Of a stretch of DNA of 64,000 nucleotides, positions 19,439-30,978 are shown in pieces (the first letter of the stretch is position 1; the number at the start of each line of letters is the position of its first letter). The notes under the pieces are model-generated. The model searched no databases and was not told the DNA's origin. It saw only the letters and a list, made by a program, of their open reading frames with translations. The position numbers were made by a program, and so were the translations under genes. This stretch comes from CBDHDN01 sp965261585 (GTDB taxonomy: Bacteria > Pseudomonadota > Alphaproteobacteria > UBA6615): the NCBI GenBank assembly GCA_965261585.1, contig CBDHDN010000053.1, positions 1 through 64,000 on the forward strand, in the 5' to 3' direction.

Positions 19439-20968
19439 CTACATCACCGCGCCCGGGGTCCAGGGCGTGAACTCGTCCTCGCCGTAGCCGAGGGCCTCGC
19501 TTTTCGTCGCCCGGCCCGACGCCGTCGCCAGGATCAACTCGAAGATCTCGCGGCCTTTCTCGGCGACCGTGGCGCTGCCGTCGACGATGTCGCCGCAGTT
19601 GACGTCCATGTCTTCGACCATGGTCTCGTACATCGGCGTGTTCGTGGCGAGCTTGAGACTCGGTGCCGGCCGGCAGCCGTAGCAGGAGCCGCGGCCGGTG
19701 GTGAAGCAGACGATGTTGCACCCCGATGCGACCTGGCCGGTGACCGACACCGGGTCGTAGCCGGGCGAGTCCATGAACACGAAGCCCTTGGCGGTCACCG
19801 GCTCGGCATAGCGGTAGACGTCGACCAGGTTCGTCGTGCCGCCCTTGGCGGCGGCTCCGAGCGACTTCTCGAGGATCGTCGTCAGGCCGCCTTCCTTGTT
19901 GCCGGGCGAGGGGTTGTTGTCCATCGAGCCGCCGTTGCGGGCGGTATAGTCCTCCCACCAGGCGATCAGATCCATGAGCTTGGCGCCGACCTCGCCGTTG
20001 ACGGCGCGGCCGGTCAGCAGATGCTCGGCGCCATAGATCTCCGGGGTCTCGGACAGCACCGCCGTGCCGCCGTGGCGCACCAGCAGGTCAGCCGCGGCGC
20101 CGAGCGCCGGGTTCGCGGTGATGCCGGAATAGCCGTCGGAGCCGCCGCATTGCAGCGACAGCTGGAGCGCGCTGGCCGGCACGGGCTGGCGGGTAACGGT
20201 GTTCGCTTTCTCCAGCATCGCCTTCACCCGCGCGACGCCCTCGCGCACCGTCTTGGTCGTCCCGCCGGTCTCCTGAATGACCATGGGGTGCAGCATGTCG
20301 TCGGGGTAGAGGCCCTCGACATCCAGCAGGCGCGGCAGCTGGTTGGCCTCGCAGCCGAGGCCGACGATCACGACGCCGGCGAAATTGGGATGGCGGGCAT
20401 AGCCGGCCAGCGTGCGGCGCAGCATGTCCATGCCCTCGCCCTCGCTGGCCATGCCGCAGCCCGAGCCGTGGGCGAGCGCAACGACGCCGTCGACGTTGGG
20501 GTAGTCGGCGAGCCCGCCGGGCCCGCGGAACTGGTCGCTGATGGCGCGGGCGACGGTGGCCGAGCAGTTCACGGTGGTCAGCACGCCGACGAAGTTGCGC
20601 GTCGCGACGCGGCCGTCGGGCCGGACGATGCCGTCGAACGTGGCCTGCTCGTCCGCCGCCACGAATGCCGTGTCGCGGGCATTGGCGCCGATCGCATGGT
20701 CGCGCGCGAACTGGCGGAACTCCAGGTTCTGGGTGTGGACGTGCTGGCCGGGCGTGATGTCGGCGCTGGCGAAGCCGATGATTTGGTTGTACTTGCGCAC
20801 CGTGTCGCCCTTGGCAACGGTTGCCGTCGCCACCTTGTGGCCGCGCGGGACGGCTGCGCGGGCGGCCAGGTTGCCCTCGCCCAGGGAGTCGCCCTCGGCC
20901 AGCTCGCGCACGGCGACGACGACGTTGTCGTCGGCATGCAGCCGCAATGTCGCCGGTCGGTTGGTCAT
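19439..20968 (-). CDS. UxaA-family altronate/galactarate-type dehydratase
   Basis: 509 residues. The N-terminal SAF-like domain ([36 protein letters not shown]) is followed by the large catalytic domain with [34 protein letters not shown] and [20 protein letters not shown]. The C-terminal part has [20 protein letters not shown]. Members dehydrate aldonic or aldaric acids in hexuronate catabolism. It overlaps no neighbour; the SDR stop is 11 bases upstream, implying one catabolic operon. The exact sugar acid is uncertain. Confidence 0.88.
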   Translation of the reverse strand: MTNRPATLRLHADDNVVVAVRELAEGDSLGEGNLAARAAVPRGHKVATATVAKGDTVRKYNQIIGFASADITPGQHVHTQNLEFRQFARDHAIGANARDTAFVAADEQATFDGIVRPDGRVATRNFVGVLTTVNCSATVARAISDQFRGPGGLADYPNVDGVVALAHGSGCGMASEGEGMDMLRRTLAGYARHPNFAGVVIVGLGCEANQLPRLLDVEGLYPDDMLHPMVIQETGGTTKTVREGVARVKAMLEKANTVTRQPVPASALQLSLQCGGSDGYSGITANPALGAAADLLVRHGGTAVLSETPEIYGAEHLLTGRAVNGEVGAKLMDLIAWWEDYTARNGGSMDNNPSPGNKEGGLTTILEKSLGAAAKGGTTNLVDVYRYAEPVTAKGFVFMDSPGYDPVSVTGQVASGCNIVCFTTGRGSCYGCRPAPSLKLATNTPMYETMVEDMDVNCGDIVDGSATVAEKGREIFELILATASGRATKSEALGYGEDEFTPWTPGAVM

Positions 20969-20978
20969 CGTCGTCCTC

Positions 20979-21810
20979 CTATTCCGCGGCCAGGGGCGCC
21001 GGATGCGGCGGCCCCTCGTAGGCGCCGACCACGGACTGATCGAAGTCGATGATCGTGCCGGTCATCAGGCCGGACTCGTCCGACACCATGAAGGCGATGG
21101 CGCGGGCGACCTCGGCCGGCTTGATCAGGCGGCCGAAGGGCTGGTCCGCCTCGGCCGCCGCGAGCCAGCCGGCGGGCGCGCCGTGGAAGCCGCGCTGGAT
21201 CGCGTCCTCGGCCGGCGTGTCGGTCCAACCGATGTTGAGGCCGTTCACGCGAATGCGGTGGCGCATCAGCGAGAACGCGGCGTTCTTGGTCAGCGTCACG
21301 AGCGCGCCCTTCGACGCGCTGTAGGGCGTGATGAAGGGCTGGCCGCCATGGCTCGACATGGTGATGATGCTGGCGATCGCCCGGTGTGCCGTCGCGCACC
21401 ATGAGCTTCGCCGCGTCCTGCATCAGGAAGAACGGCGCCCGCACGTTGACCGCGAACATGGCGTCCCACAGCTCCGGCGTCGTATCGAACACCGTGCCGC
21501 GCTCGGTCAGGCCGGCGCAGTTGACGAGGATGTGCAGGGTGCCGAAGGCGGCATCGGCCTTGGCGATCACCTTGCGGCAGTCGTCGACGCGTCCCAGGTC
21601 GGCCTGGACGAAGTGGCTGGAACAGCCGAGGTCGCCGAGCGCCGCGGCGACCCTCTCACCCTTGTCGGCATTGCGGCCGCAGATAACGAGGCCCGCCGCA
21701 CCGCGCGCCGCCAGCAGGCGGGCGACGGCTTCACCGACGCCCTGGGTGCCGCCGGTGACGACGGCGTAGCGCCCGGCGAATTGGCCCTTCAGCGAGCCGG
21801 TGTTAGCCAT
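20979..21810 (-). pseudogene. Short-chain dehydrogenase/reductase, single-base frameshift
   Basis: The start is [20 protein letters not shown] with the NAD(P) motif TGGTQGVG. Asn and Gly follow in [11 protein letters not shown]. After KLMVRDGTP, at about 21380, the frame shifts; an extra G in the CCGGGCG run would explain it. The catalytic YSASKGA and the C-terminal [11 protein letters not shown] continue in the other frame to 20979. Without the indel the protein would be about 276 residues with an intact active site. It probably oxidised a sugar acid or polyol beside the dehydratase. Confidence 0.8.
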
Positions 21811-21941
21811 ATTTGGTCTCCTATAGCCCGACCGTCAGGCGCCGGGCCTCGCCCTTCGACAAGCTCCCCTTCGTCAGGCTCAGGGGTGAGGCCTTGGGGG
21901 TGAGGGAATTCATGGCGGCCCTCGGGCAAGGACTCAGTTAG

Positions 21942-21972
21942 GCCTCATGCTGAGCTTGTCGAAGCATGAGGC
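21942..21972. terminator. Hairpin repeat between iolE and the SDR gene
   Basis: GCCTCATGC-tgagcttgtcgaa-GCATGAGGC is a perfect 9-bp stem. Its TGAGCTTGTCGAA loop and the nearby TTCGACAAGCTCCCC at about 21859 belong to the widespread proteobacterial CTTCGACAAGCTCAG-type repeat. It lies just past the iolE stop and probably ends iolE transcription. The rest of 21811-21996 shows no gene. Confidence 0.6.
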
Positions 21973-21996
21973 CCGAGCGGGACGCGCGCAAACGCC

Positions 21997-22911
21997 CTAA
22001 TGCACGATCTCGAAGCCGGCGTCACCGAACACCTCGACCAAATGCTTGTAGCCCATGCGGGCGTACTCGAGCGGCGGCGCCTTGAGGGGATCCTGCTCGG
22101 CCTCGACGACGACCCAGCCGCCATAGCCGGCGTCGGCCAGCACGCGGGCGAACGGTGCATAGTCGATGCAGCCGTCGCCGGGCACCGTGAACACGCCCTC
22201 GACGACGGCGTCGAGGAAGCTCATGTCCGCCGCCTTGACCCGGGTCAGCACGTCGGCGCGCACGTCCTTGCAATGGATGTGGTTCAGCCGGTGGGCATGG
22301 CGCCGGGTGACGCCCGCCACGTCGCCGCCGCCGTAGGTCACGTGGCCGGTGTCGATCAGCAGGCCGACGGCCGGACCGGTGTTGGCCATCAACAGGTCGA
22401 TGTCCGCGTCGCTCTCGATCACCGTGCCCATGTGCGGGTGATAGGCCATCGGCACGCCGCGGGCCCGCAGGTGCTCGGCAAGCTCGGTGAGTTTGCGGCC
22501 GTAGTCGGGGAAATCGGCTGGGTCGAGGTGGGGCCGCCGGCTGACCGGCGTCGCCTGGTCGGCCTGCAAGGTGCCGGTCGTTTCGGCATAGACCATGACC
22601 GGGGCGCCGAGCGCGGCGAAGCACGTCAGCTGGTCCTCGATGCGGCGCTTTTCCTCATCGACCGAGCCGTTGAGCAGCTCACCGGAGAACCAGCCCGAGG
22701 CGAGCTGCAGGTCGAATTGCCGCAGCAGCGGGCCGAGCACGGCCGCATCGAGGGGGTACTTCACCCCGGTCTCGGTGCCGGTGTAGCCGGCCTCGCGACT
22801 CTCCGCCAAGCAGACCTCCAACGGCGTGTCGCCGCCGAGCTCCGGCAGGTCGCTGTTCGACCAGGCAATCGGCGCGACGGCGAGACGAATGACCCGCGGC
22901 CGTACCGCCAC
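21997..22911 (-). CDS. iolE: Inosose dehydratase (IolE-like)
   Basis: 304 residues, xylose-isomerase-like TIM barrel. The start is chosen as GTG 22911, one base after the iolD stop. Motifs ETGVKYPLDAAVL, AYHPHMGTVIES and LLIDTGHVTYGG carry metal ligands, and HIHCKDVRADVLTRVKA matches IolE proteins. It dehydrates 2-keto-myo-inositol. Its immediate coupling to iolD supports the inositol pathway. An in-frame extension upstream overlaps iolD and is unlikely to be used. Confidence 0.85.
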   Translation of the reverse strand: MAVRPRVIRLAVAPIAWSNSDLPELGGDTPLEVCLAESREAGYTGTETGVKYPLDAAVLGPLLRQFDLQLASGWFSGELLNGSVDEEKRRIEDQLTCFAALGAPVMVYAETTGTLQADQATPVSRRPHLDPADFPDYGRKLTELAEHLRARGVPMAYHPHMGTVIESDADIDLLMANTGPAVGLLIDTGHVTYGGGDVAGVTRRHAHRLNHIHCKDVRADVLTRVKAADMSFLDAVVEGVFTVPGDGCIDYAPFARVLADAGYGGWVVVEAEQDPLKAPPLEYARMGYKHLVEVFGDAGFEIVH

Positions 22912-22912
22912 G

Positions 22913-24757
<1,845 letters not shown>

Positions 24758-24931
24758 CGCTGATGTCCTCCCCGTGGGCCGCGGTCCCGTGGGCCGCGAT
24801 TTTGCGCTGATGCGGCCGCCTCGCACGACGGCCCGGCTGCCTTGGCCGGGGCGTCGCGCGACACCGCTTCCGTTTGAGCGGCATGTTAGGGTATCTGTGT
24901 TCCGCAGAAAAGATTGAAGGCAACGAATGTC

Positions 24932-26330
24932 GGTAACACGCGATATGTCCGGTTTATGTACCAGATGATCTGTCCGGTTTTAGAACGCCTCCAAGCCATG
25001 GAGGGAGGCGATGCGTCGGACGGAGCAGGTACAGGGACTGAGATTGATGAAGTTCGAGGAGGTTTACGGGCGCACCCATCGGGGTGGCTTGAGCCAGGCG
25101 GAGGCGGCGGAGGTTCTGGGTGTCTCGGAGCGCACCTTCCGGCGCTGGCGCGACCGCTACGAGGCGGAGGGAGCCGACGGTCTCTACGACCGCCGCCTGG
25201 GCCGCCTCTCGGCGCGGCGCGCGCCGGTGGACGAGGTGGCGCGGGTGCTGGAGTTGTTCGACACCCGCTACTGGGACTTCACGGCCAAGCACTTCCACGA
25301 GAAGCTGGTGGCCGATCACGGCTTCAAGCGCAGCTACAACTGGCTGCGGCTGAGCTTGCAAGCCCATGGGCGCAGGCGCGCGGCGCCCATGCGTGGGGCG
25401 CACCGGCGCAAGCGGCCGCGCCGTGCCCTGCCCGGCATGATGTTGCACCAGGACGGCTCGAGCCACGAGTGGGTCCTCGGTCGATGGTGGGACCTGATCG
25501 TCACCATGGACGATGCGACCAGCGATATCTACTCGGCCTTCTTCGTCGCCGAAGAGGGCACCATGTCGAGCTTCCAGGGGGTGTCCGAGGCGATCCGGGC
25601 CAAGGGCCTGTTCTGCTCGCTCTACGCCGACCGCGCCAGCCACTACTGGAACACGCCCGAGGCCGGCAGCAAGGTGGACAAGGACACCCCGACCCAGGTC
25701 GGCCGCGCCCTGGCGCAGCTCGGCATCGAGTTGATCCCGGCCTACTCGCCCGAGGCAAGGGGGCGCTCGGAGCGCATGTTCGGCACCTTGCAGAAGCGCC
25801 TGCCCCAGGAACTCAGGCTCGCCGGCATCACCGACATGGTCGAGGCCAACCGCTTCCTCAAGGAGGTCTTCCTGCCACAACACAACGCCCGCTTCGCGAC
25901 CCCGGCCGAGGACCAGGGCACCGCCTTCGTCCCCTTCACCGGCGCGCTCGACGACATCCTGTGCATCCACGAGGAACGCACCGTCTCAAACGACAACACG
26001 GTGCGCTACAAGCGCCTGGCACTTCAGATCCCCGCCGGCCGCCACCGCCGCCATTACGTCAAGGCCAGGGTCCGCGTCCACGAATACCCCGACGGCACAA
26101 TGGCCGTCTTCCATGGACCGCGATGTCTGGCGCGAAACCACGCCGATGGCCAACCGATCGACAGCCAAACCCGCGAGGCCGCGTGACCCGCTTCGACGCG
26201 ACCGACCGGCGCCCTGTGGACAAGTGGACAGCCGCTCCGCGACCGACCACTTCCCCACAGGGCCAGAAACCGCAACAGAAGCGGTCAACTCATATGGTAC
26301 ATAAACCGGTCAACTCAGAATGTTCTCGAC
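24932..26330 (+). mobile_element. ISNCY-type insertion sequence between iolD and iolG
   Basis: 1399 bp flanked by a perfect 20-bp direct repeat, AGATTGAAGGCAACGAATGT (24912-24931 and 26331-26350). The two ends share an inverted CCGGTTTATGTACCA about 20 bp from each tip, with weaker similarity outside. It contains one intact transposase gene. The long target duplication is the notable feature. Confidence 0.88.
25011..26186 (+). CDS. ISNCY-family transposase
   Basis: 391 residues. A helix-turn-helix (LSQAEAAEVLGVSERTFRRW) starts at about residue 27. The DDE-type core has D in MLHQDGSSHEWV, D in LYADRASHYWNTPEAG and E in SPEARGRSERMFGTLQ. A long C-terminal tail (TVRYKRLALQIPAGRHRRHY) is typical of this group. 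The gene is intact and could be active. It is oriented like iolG, so read-through could influence that gene. Confidence 0.85.
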   Translation: MRRTEQVQGLRLMKFEEVYGRTHRGGLSQAEAAEVLGVSERTFRRWRDRYEAEGADGLYDRRLGRLSARRAPVDEVARVLELFDTRYWDFTAKHFHEKLVADHGFKRSYNWLRLSLQAHGRRRAAPMRGAHRRKRPRRALPGMMLHQDGSSHEWVLGRWWDLIVTMDDATSDIYSAFFVAEEGTMSSFQGVSEAIRAKGLFCSLYADRASHYWNTPEAGSKVDKDTPTQVGRALAQLGIELIPAYSPEARGRSERMFGTLQKRLPQELRLAGITDMVEANRFLKEVFLPQHNARFATPAEDQGTAFVPFTGALDDILCIHEERTVSNDNTVRYKRLALQIPAGRHRRHYVKARVRVHEYPDGTMAVFHGPRCLARNHADGQPIDSQTREAA

Positions 26331-26407
26331 AGATTGAAGGCAACGAATGTTCCCGCCGAATCGCCTCACCGGGCCCGGTTGGAACGAAGCTTCGGGGAGG
26401 CTCAGCG

Positions 26408-27409
26408 ATGGTGGGATTTGCCTTGTTCGGCGCCGGCCGCATTGGGCGCATGCACGCCGACAATCTGGCGGCCAATCCGCGGGCGCGGCTCGTCTGCATC
26501 TACGACGTGGTCGACGCGCCGGCGCAGGCGGTGGCGGCCAAGACCGGCGCGCAGGCCGTGCCCGACGTCGCCGCGGCGCTGGGCGCCGACGGCGTCGACG
26601 CCGTGCTGATCGCCTCGTCGACCGACACCCATGTCGACCTGATCACCGCAGCGGCCAAGGCCGGCAAGGCGATCCTGTGCGAGAAGCCGATCGACCTCGA
26701 CATCGCCCGGGTCAACCGCTGCCGAGAGGAAATCGCCGACTGCAACGTGGCCGTGCAGATCGGCTTCAACCGGCGCTACGACCCGAACCACCTGGCGCTG
26801 CGCGAGGCCGTCAGGGGCGGCGCCGTCGGGAAGATCGAGCAGATCGTCATCTCCAGCCGCGACCCCGGGCCGCCGCCGCTCGACTATCTGCGCGTCTCGG
26901 GCGGGCTCTATCGCGACATGATGATCCACGATTTCGACCTCGCCCGCTTCGTGCTCGGCGCGGACGAGCCCGTCGAGGTGACTGCCATGGGCAGCGTCCT
27001 GGTCGACCCGGCGATCGCCACCGTCGACGACGTCGACTCAGCCATGGTGATGATGCGCACGGAGGCGGGCGTGCTGTGCCACATCAACTGCTCGCGCCGC
27101 GCCGTCTACGGCTATGACCAGCGCCTCGAGGTGTTCGGCGACGCCGGCATGGTGATCACGGGCAACCGCCACCCGACGACCGTGGAGCGCTACACCGCCA
27201 CGGCCACGGCGGCCAAGGACCCGGTCGTCAACTTCTTCCTCGAACGCTACCCGGAAGCCTACGAGGCGGAGATCAACGACTTCATCGACACCGTCGAGAA
27301 CGGCCGCGCGCCCACGGTCACGTTCGAGGACGGCCGCCGCGCCCTGATCCTCGCCGACGCCGCCACCGAATCGCGCAAGACCGGCCGGACGATCACGGTG
27401 GGCGATTGA
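26408..27409 (+). CDS. iolG: Inositol 2-dehydrogenase (IolG-like)
   Basis: 333 residues. The ATG at 26408 follows GGGAGGCTCAGCG. The Rossmann motif FALFGAGRIGRMHADNL is followed by the Gfo/Idh signature AILCEKPIDLDIA. VQIGFNRRYDPNH and GGLYRDMMIHDFDLARF contain the catalytic Lys and His-Asp region. It oxidises myo-inositol to 2-keto-myo-inositol with NAD. It is divergent from iolD/iolE. The ISNCY copy ends 77 bases upstream of the start, so the native promoter is probably displaced. Confidence 0.87.
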   Translation: MVGFALFGAGRIGRMHADNLAANPRARLVCIYDVVDAPAQAVAAKTGAQAVPDVAAALGADGVDAVLIASSTDTHVDLITAAAKAGKAILCEKPIDLDIARVNRCREEIADCNVAVQIGFNRRYDPNHLALREAVRGGAVGKIEQIVISSRDPGPPPLDYLRVSGGLYRDMMIHDFDLARFVLGADEPVEVTAMGSVLVDPAIATVDDVDSAMVMMRTEAGVLCHINCSRRAVYGYDQRLEVFGDAGMVITGNRHPTTVERYTATATAAKDPVVNFFLERYPEAYEAEINDFIDTVENGRAPTVTFEDGRRALILADAATESRKTGRTITVGD

Positions 27410-27489
27410 GGCTTGCGCGAGGGGGCGGGCCGCCGGCTCCGGCGATGTCCGCCGTACCGACGATTGGGGCGGTACTCGACCGAGCCTCG

Positions 27490-28374
27490 TCACGCCCGCC
27501 CGGCGCGCTTCGGCGCGGCCGGGGCCACGGCGGCGGCGTTGGCGGCGTCGGCCCCGAGGGCCTGGGCGAGCGCGATGACGAGTGCCTGGGCGAGGCACAT
27601 CGGCGCGGCGAGGGAGCGGACGAAGTTGGACTCGACGCCGCTGACCAGGAAAGCGACATCGGCGTGCTTGGCCAGCGGGCTGAGTTGGCTGTCGGTGATG
27701 GCGACGACGGGCACGCCGCGGTCATGGGCCGCCTCGACGATGTCGACGACCTCGCGGGCGTAGTGACGGAAGCTGACGGCCACAAGCACCGAGTCCCGGT
27801 CCATCAGCTGCGCCTGCTCCGCCGCCAGGCCGCCGGCGCCATCGAGCAGGCGCACGTCGCGGCGCAAATGGGTCAGCACGTAGCGGAAATAGTTGGCGAC
27901 GGGAAAGGCGCGCAGCTGGCCGATCACGTTGACCGTGCGGGCCCCGGCCAGCAGCTGCACGGCCCGCTGCAGCGCCGCCTCGTCGACCGAGTCGAGCAGG
28001 TGCTCGAGCGCTGCGATGTCGGCGATCACGAGGTCGCGCAGGAACGCCAGGTTCGTCGTGTTGGCGCGGCCGCCGCCGAGCTCGGCCTTGAGCGCGTTGA
28101 TGCGCTCGCTGAAACCGGGCGCGGCGGACAACAGGCGCGCCTGGAAGACGCGCTGCATCTCGGAGAATCCGGCATAGTCGAAGGACTGGGCGAAGCGGAC
28201 CAGACTCGACGGCTGCACCCCGGCGCCGCCGGCCACGGACTTTACGGATTCGAGCGCGACGTGGTTGGGGTTCTGCACGACGAAACGGGCGATCTGCTGG
28301 AACCGCTTGCTCATTCCGGGATGCCGCTCGGCGATCTCGTTGATGAGCTGTTCGTACGTCAGGAGTGCCGCCAT
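27490..28374 (-). CDS. MurR/RpiR-family transcriptional regulator
   Basis: 294 residues. An N-terminal RpiR helix-turn-helix (MSKRFQQIARFVVQNPNHVA, then LVRFAQSFDYAGFSEMQRVF) precedes a SIS phosphosugar-binding domain (VNVIGQLRAFPVANYFRYVL, VAVSFRHYAREVVDIVEAAH, VAITDSQLSP). It would sense a sugar phosphate and control the surrounding catabolic genes. It is divergent from the aldolase gene at 28559, and the intergenic region is the likely operator. Confidence 0.87.
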   Translation of the reverse strand: MAALLTYEQLINEIAERHPGMSKRFQQIARFVVQNPNHVALESVKSVAGGAGVQPSSLVRFAQSFDYAGFSEMQRVFQARLLSAAPGFSERINALKAELGGGRANTTNLAFLRDLVIADIAALEHLLDSVDEAALQRAVQLLAGARTVNVIGQLRAFPVANYFRYVLTHLRRDVRLLDGAGGLAAEQAQLMDRDSVLVAVSFRHYAREVVDIVEAAHDRGVPVVAITDSQLSPLAKHADVAFLVSGVESNFVRSLAAPMCLAQALVIALAQALGADAANAAAVAPAAPKRAGRA

Positions 28375-28558
28375 GCCTGTCCGCTTCCCGCGCCCTCGCT
28401 CGCGGCCCGGCGCCGCCGGGCCGCGCTGGATAATTCAGAATATGCGTTCTATTATGGCCACACTCGTAAGGAACGGTCCAGGTTGCTGAGCGCGCTTGGC
28501 GGCGGGCCCGATCGGGCCCGCGCGCGCCCCGCGACAAAGACAACAAGGGAGGAATGGC

Positions 28559-29371
28559 ATGCGCGAAAACGGGGTGCGCCGTATCTGGGAGAGCGGCGGT
28601 GCGGCGGTCAATGGCTGGCTGGGTATTCCCAGCGCGTTTTCGGCCGAATCGATGGCCCACCAGGGCTGGGACTCCCTGACCGTCGACCTGCAGCACGGCG
28701 TCGTCGACTATCAGATGGCGGTCAACATGCTGACGGCGATCTCGACCAGGGACGTGACGCCGCTGGTGCGCGTGCCGTGGCTCGACGCCGGCATCATCAT
28801 GAAGATGCTCGACGCCGGCGCCTACGGCATCATCTGCCCGATGGTCAACAACCGCGCCGATGCCGAGAAGCTGGTCGCGGCGTGCCGCTATCCGCCGCGC
28901 GGCAACCGCAGCTTCGGGCCGATCCGGGCGACGCTCTATGCCGGGTCCGACTATGCCAAGCACGCCAACGACACGGTCATCCCGTTCGCCATGATCGAGA
29001 CCAAGGACGCGCTCAACAACCTCGACGACATCCTGTCGGTCGAGGGGCTGGACGCAATCTATATCGGCCCGGCCGATCTGTCGCTGGCGCTCGGCTGTAC
29101 GCCGACGTTCGATCAGGAGGAGAAGCCGGTCGTCGAGGCGATCGACATGATCATGCGCAAGGCGAAGGAGTATGGCGTCGTCGGCGGCATCCACAACGGC
29201 ACACCACAATATGCCAAGCGCATGATCGATCTGGGCTTCCTGTTCGTCACCATGATGTCCGACGCGCGCTACATGACCCTCGCCGCCGGGGCCGCGGTCA
29301 AGGAGATACGCGGCCTGATCGATGGCGAGGCCGCCGCGCCCGGGGCCGCCGCAGCGGGCGGCACCTACTAG
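28559..29371 (+). CDS. HpcH/HpaI-family aldolase
   Basis: 270 residues from ATG 28559 after AAGGGAGGAATGGC. Motifs VNGWLGIPSAFSAE, DLQHGVVDYQ (metal/base), GIICPMVNNRADAEKLV and PFAMIETKDALNNL (metal Glu) are followed by DAIYIGPADLSLALG. These are diagnostic of the class II HpcH/HpaI TIM barrel that cleaves 2-keto-3-deoxy sugar acids to pyruvate and an aldehyde. It fits downstream of the UxaA-like dehydratase in function. Confidence 0.88.
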   Translation: MRENGVRRIWESGGAAVNGWLGIPSAFSAESMAHQGWDSLTVDLQHGVVDYQMAVNMLTAISTRDVTPLVRVPWLDAGIIMKMLDAGAYGIICPMVNNRADAEKLVAACRYPPRGNRSFGPIRATLYAGSDYAKHANDTVIPFAMIETKDALNNLDDILSVEGLDAIYIGPADLSLALGCTPTFDQEEKPVVEAIDMIMRKAKEYGVVGGIHNGTPQYAKRMIDLGFLFVTMMSDARYMTLAAGAAVKEIRGLIDGEAAAPGAAAAGGTY

Positions 29372-29430
29372 CGCCGCCGCCTAAGCGGGGTCGCGGCCGC
29401 GGCGCGCGGCGGCGAGGGGAAGAGAAGCCA

Positions 29431-30604
29431 ATGCAGATCTGGATGGGTGATTCGGCGCCAGGCGCGAGCGACGCGGGCGCGCGCGCCGGCCGCATCGGCA
29501 TCGGCCTGATCGGCAGCGGCTTCATGGGGCGCTGCCACGCCTACGCGTTCCGCGCCGCGCCGGCGATCTTCGACGTGCCCGAGCCGGTGCTCGCCGTGTT
29601 GGCCGACGTCGATCAGGCGGCGGCGGAGCAGGCGGCGGCCGCGCTCGGCTTCGCCCGCGGTACCGGCGACTGGCATGACCTGATCGCCGATCCGGCCGTC
29701 GACGTCGTCGACATCACCGCGCCGAACGGGCTGCACAAGGAGATCGCGCTCGCCGCCCTGGCGGCCGGCAAGGCGATCTATTGCGAGAAGCCGCTGGCGC
29801 CGACGACGGTCGACGCCAAGGCCATGGTCGACGCGGCCGAGGCCGCCGGGATCAAGACCCAGGTCGGCTTCAACTACGTCAAGAACCCGGTCGCCGCGAC
29901 GGCCAAGGAGATCATCGAGGCCGGCGAGATCGGTGAGGTCATCGGCTTCCGCGGCGCCCATTTCGAGGACTTCATGGGCGACCCCGCGGCGCCCTACACC
30001 TGGCTTCGAGCCGGAGGGCGGCGATGGCGTGATCGGCGACTTGGGCAGCCATGTGATCTCCATGGCGCGCTACCTGCTCGGCGACATCGAGGCCGTGTTC
30101 GGCGACAAGGACACGGTGATCAAGGAGCGCCCGGCGGCGCCCGGCGGACGCGAGATGCGTCCGGTCCACGTCGCCGATCAGGTGCGCGTGCTCACCCGCT
30201 TCGCCAACGGCGCGCGCGGCACGATCGAGGCGAGCTGGATCGCCACGGGCCGCAAGATGACCATCGCGGTCGAGGTCACCGGCACCAAGGGGGCGATCCT
30301 GTTCGACTTTGAGCGGCTGAACGAGCTCAGGCTCTACACGGCCGGCCAGCCGCGCGGCCGCGACGGCTTCAAGACCATCCTGACCGGACCGGAGCACGCC
30401 CACTACGCCCGCTTCACACCGGCGCCCGGCCACCAGCTCGGCTTCAACGAGCTCAAGATCATCGAGGTCGCAACGATGCTGCAGGCGCTCGCCGCCGGCG
30501 GCAGCCCATGGCCCGACTTCCGCGAGGCCTGGCAGGTGCAGCGGGTCGTCGACGCCGTCATCCGCTCGGCCGACGAAGGGCACTGGGTGGCCATCGACCA
30601 CTAA
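29431..30604 (+). pseudogene. Gfo/Idh/MocA-family oxidoreductase, frameshifted
   Basis: The start is ATG 29431. The Rossmann motif IGIGLIGSGFMGRCHAYAF, DITAPNGLHKEIAL and AIYCEKPLAPTTVDAK lead to QVGFNYVKNPVAA and FMGDPAAPYTW. At about 30003 the frame breaks. FEPEGGDGVIGDLGSHVISM and the rest of the C-terminal domain continue in a second frame to 30604. Two lost bases (TGG-CGC-TTC reduced to TGGCTTC) would account for it. It is otherwise a full-length sugar dehydrogenase of about 392 residues. Confidence 0.82.
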
Positions 30605-30786
30605 GGCGTTGCCGGCGATGAGAGCCAACAAAAGCCGCGAGGGGCCTCCCACGCACGGTGAGCGAGCTTTGGCCTAGCAGTGCGCGGTGGTATCTGGCGC
30701 CATCCAGTCACAGGTTGCTGAAACAGTAATTTGCGTTAGTCTTCGTCCGACAACGAACTCGGTGTCGTGCAAACGGGAGGATACGC

Positions 30787-30900
30787 TTGAAGAAGTTGAC
30801 ACCTGCACTGCCGGCCAACGTTGTGCAGACCGGACCGGGCTTCGTCACCAAGGCGAACGCCGCCGAGGTGATCGAGCTTTCGGCCAAGGGCATACGATAA
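30787..30900 (+). pseudogene. Sugar-binding protein reduced to its two ends (37 codons)
   Basis: The frame starts at TTG 30787 after GGAGGATACGC, with MKKLTPALP resembling a signal-peptide start. It goes directly to VVQTGPGFVTKANAAEVIEL and SAKGIR-stop, the normal tail of an RbsB-like periplasmic binding protein. About 300 internal codons are missing. It sits exactly where the binding protein of the following ABC permease should be. The upstream region 30605-30786 shows no other gene. Confidence 0.7.
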
Positions 30901-30978
30901 GCATCATCGCTTCGACTTTCGCTATGACGGGCGCCGGACTGACTGCGGCGCCAGGGCAGGCTTAGGGGGGGAAAGACC

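Noticed and set aside
19280..21052. 590-codon frame opposite UxaA
   Set aside because: A shadow frame; the minus strand carries clear UxaA motifs.
24914..26407. Apparent fusion protein of transposase-region sequence with IolG
   Set aside because: The frame merely stays open through the IS in a non-coding frame; IolG has its own ribosome site and ATG at 26408.
27406..29430. Very long plus-strand frame (968 codons in all) running into the Gfo/Idh gene
   Set aside because: The upstream part is antisense to the RpiR gene and out of frame with the aldolase gene; only the part from 29431 codes.
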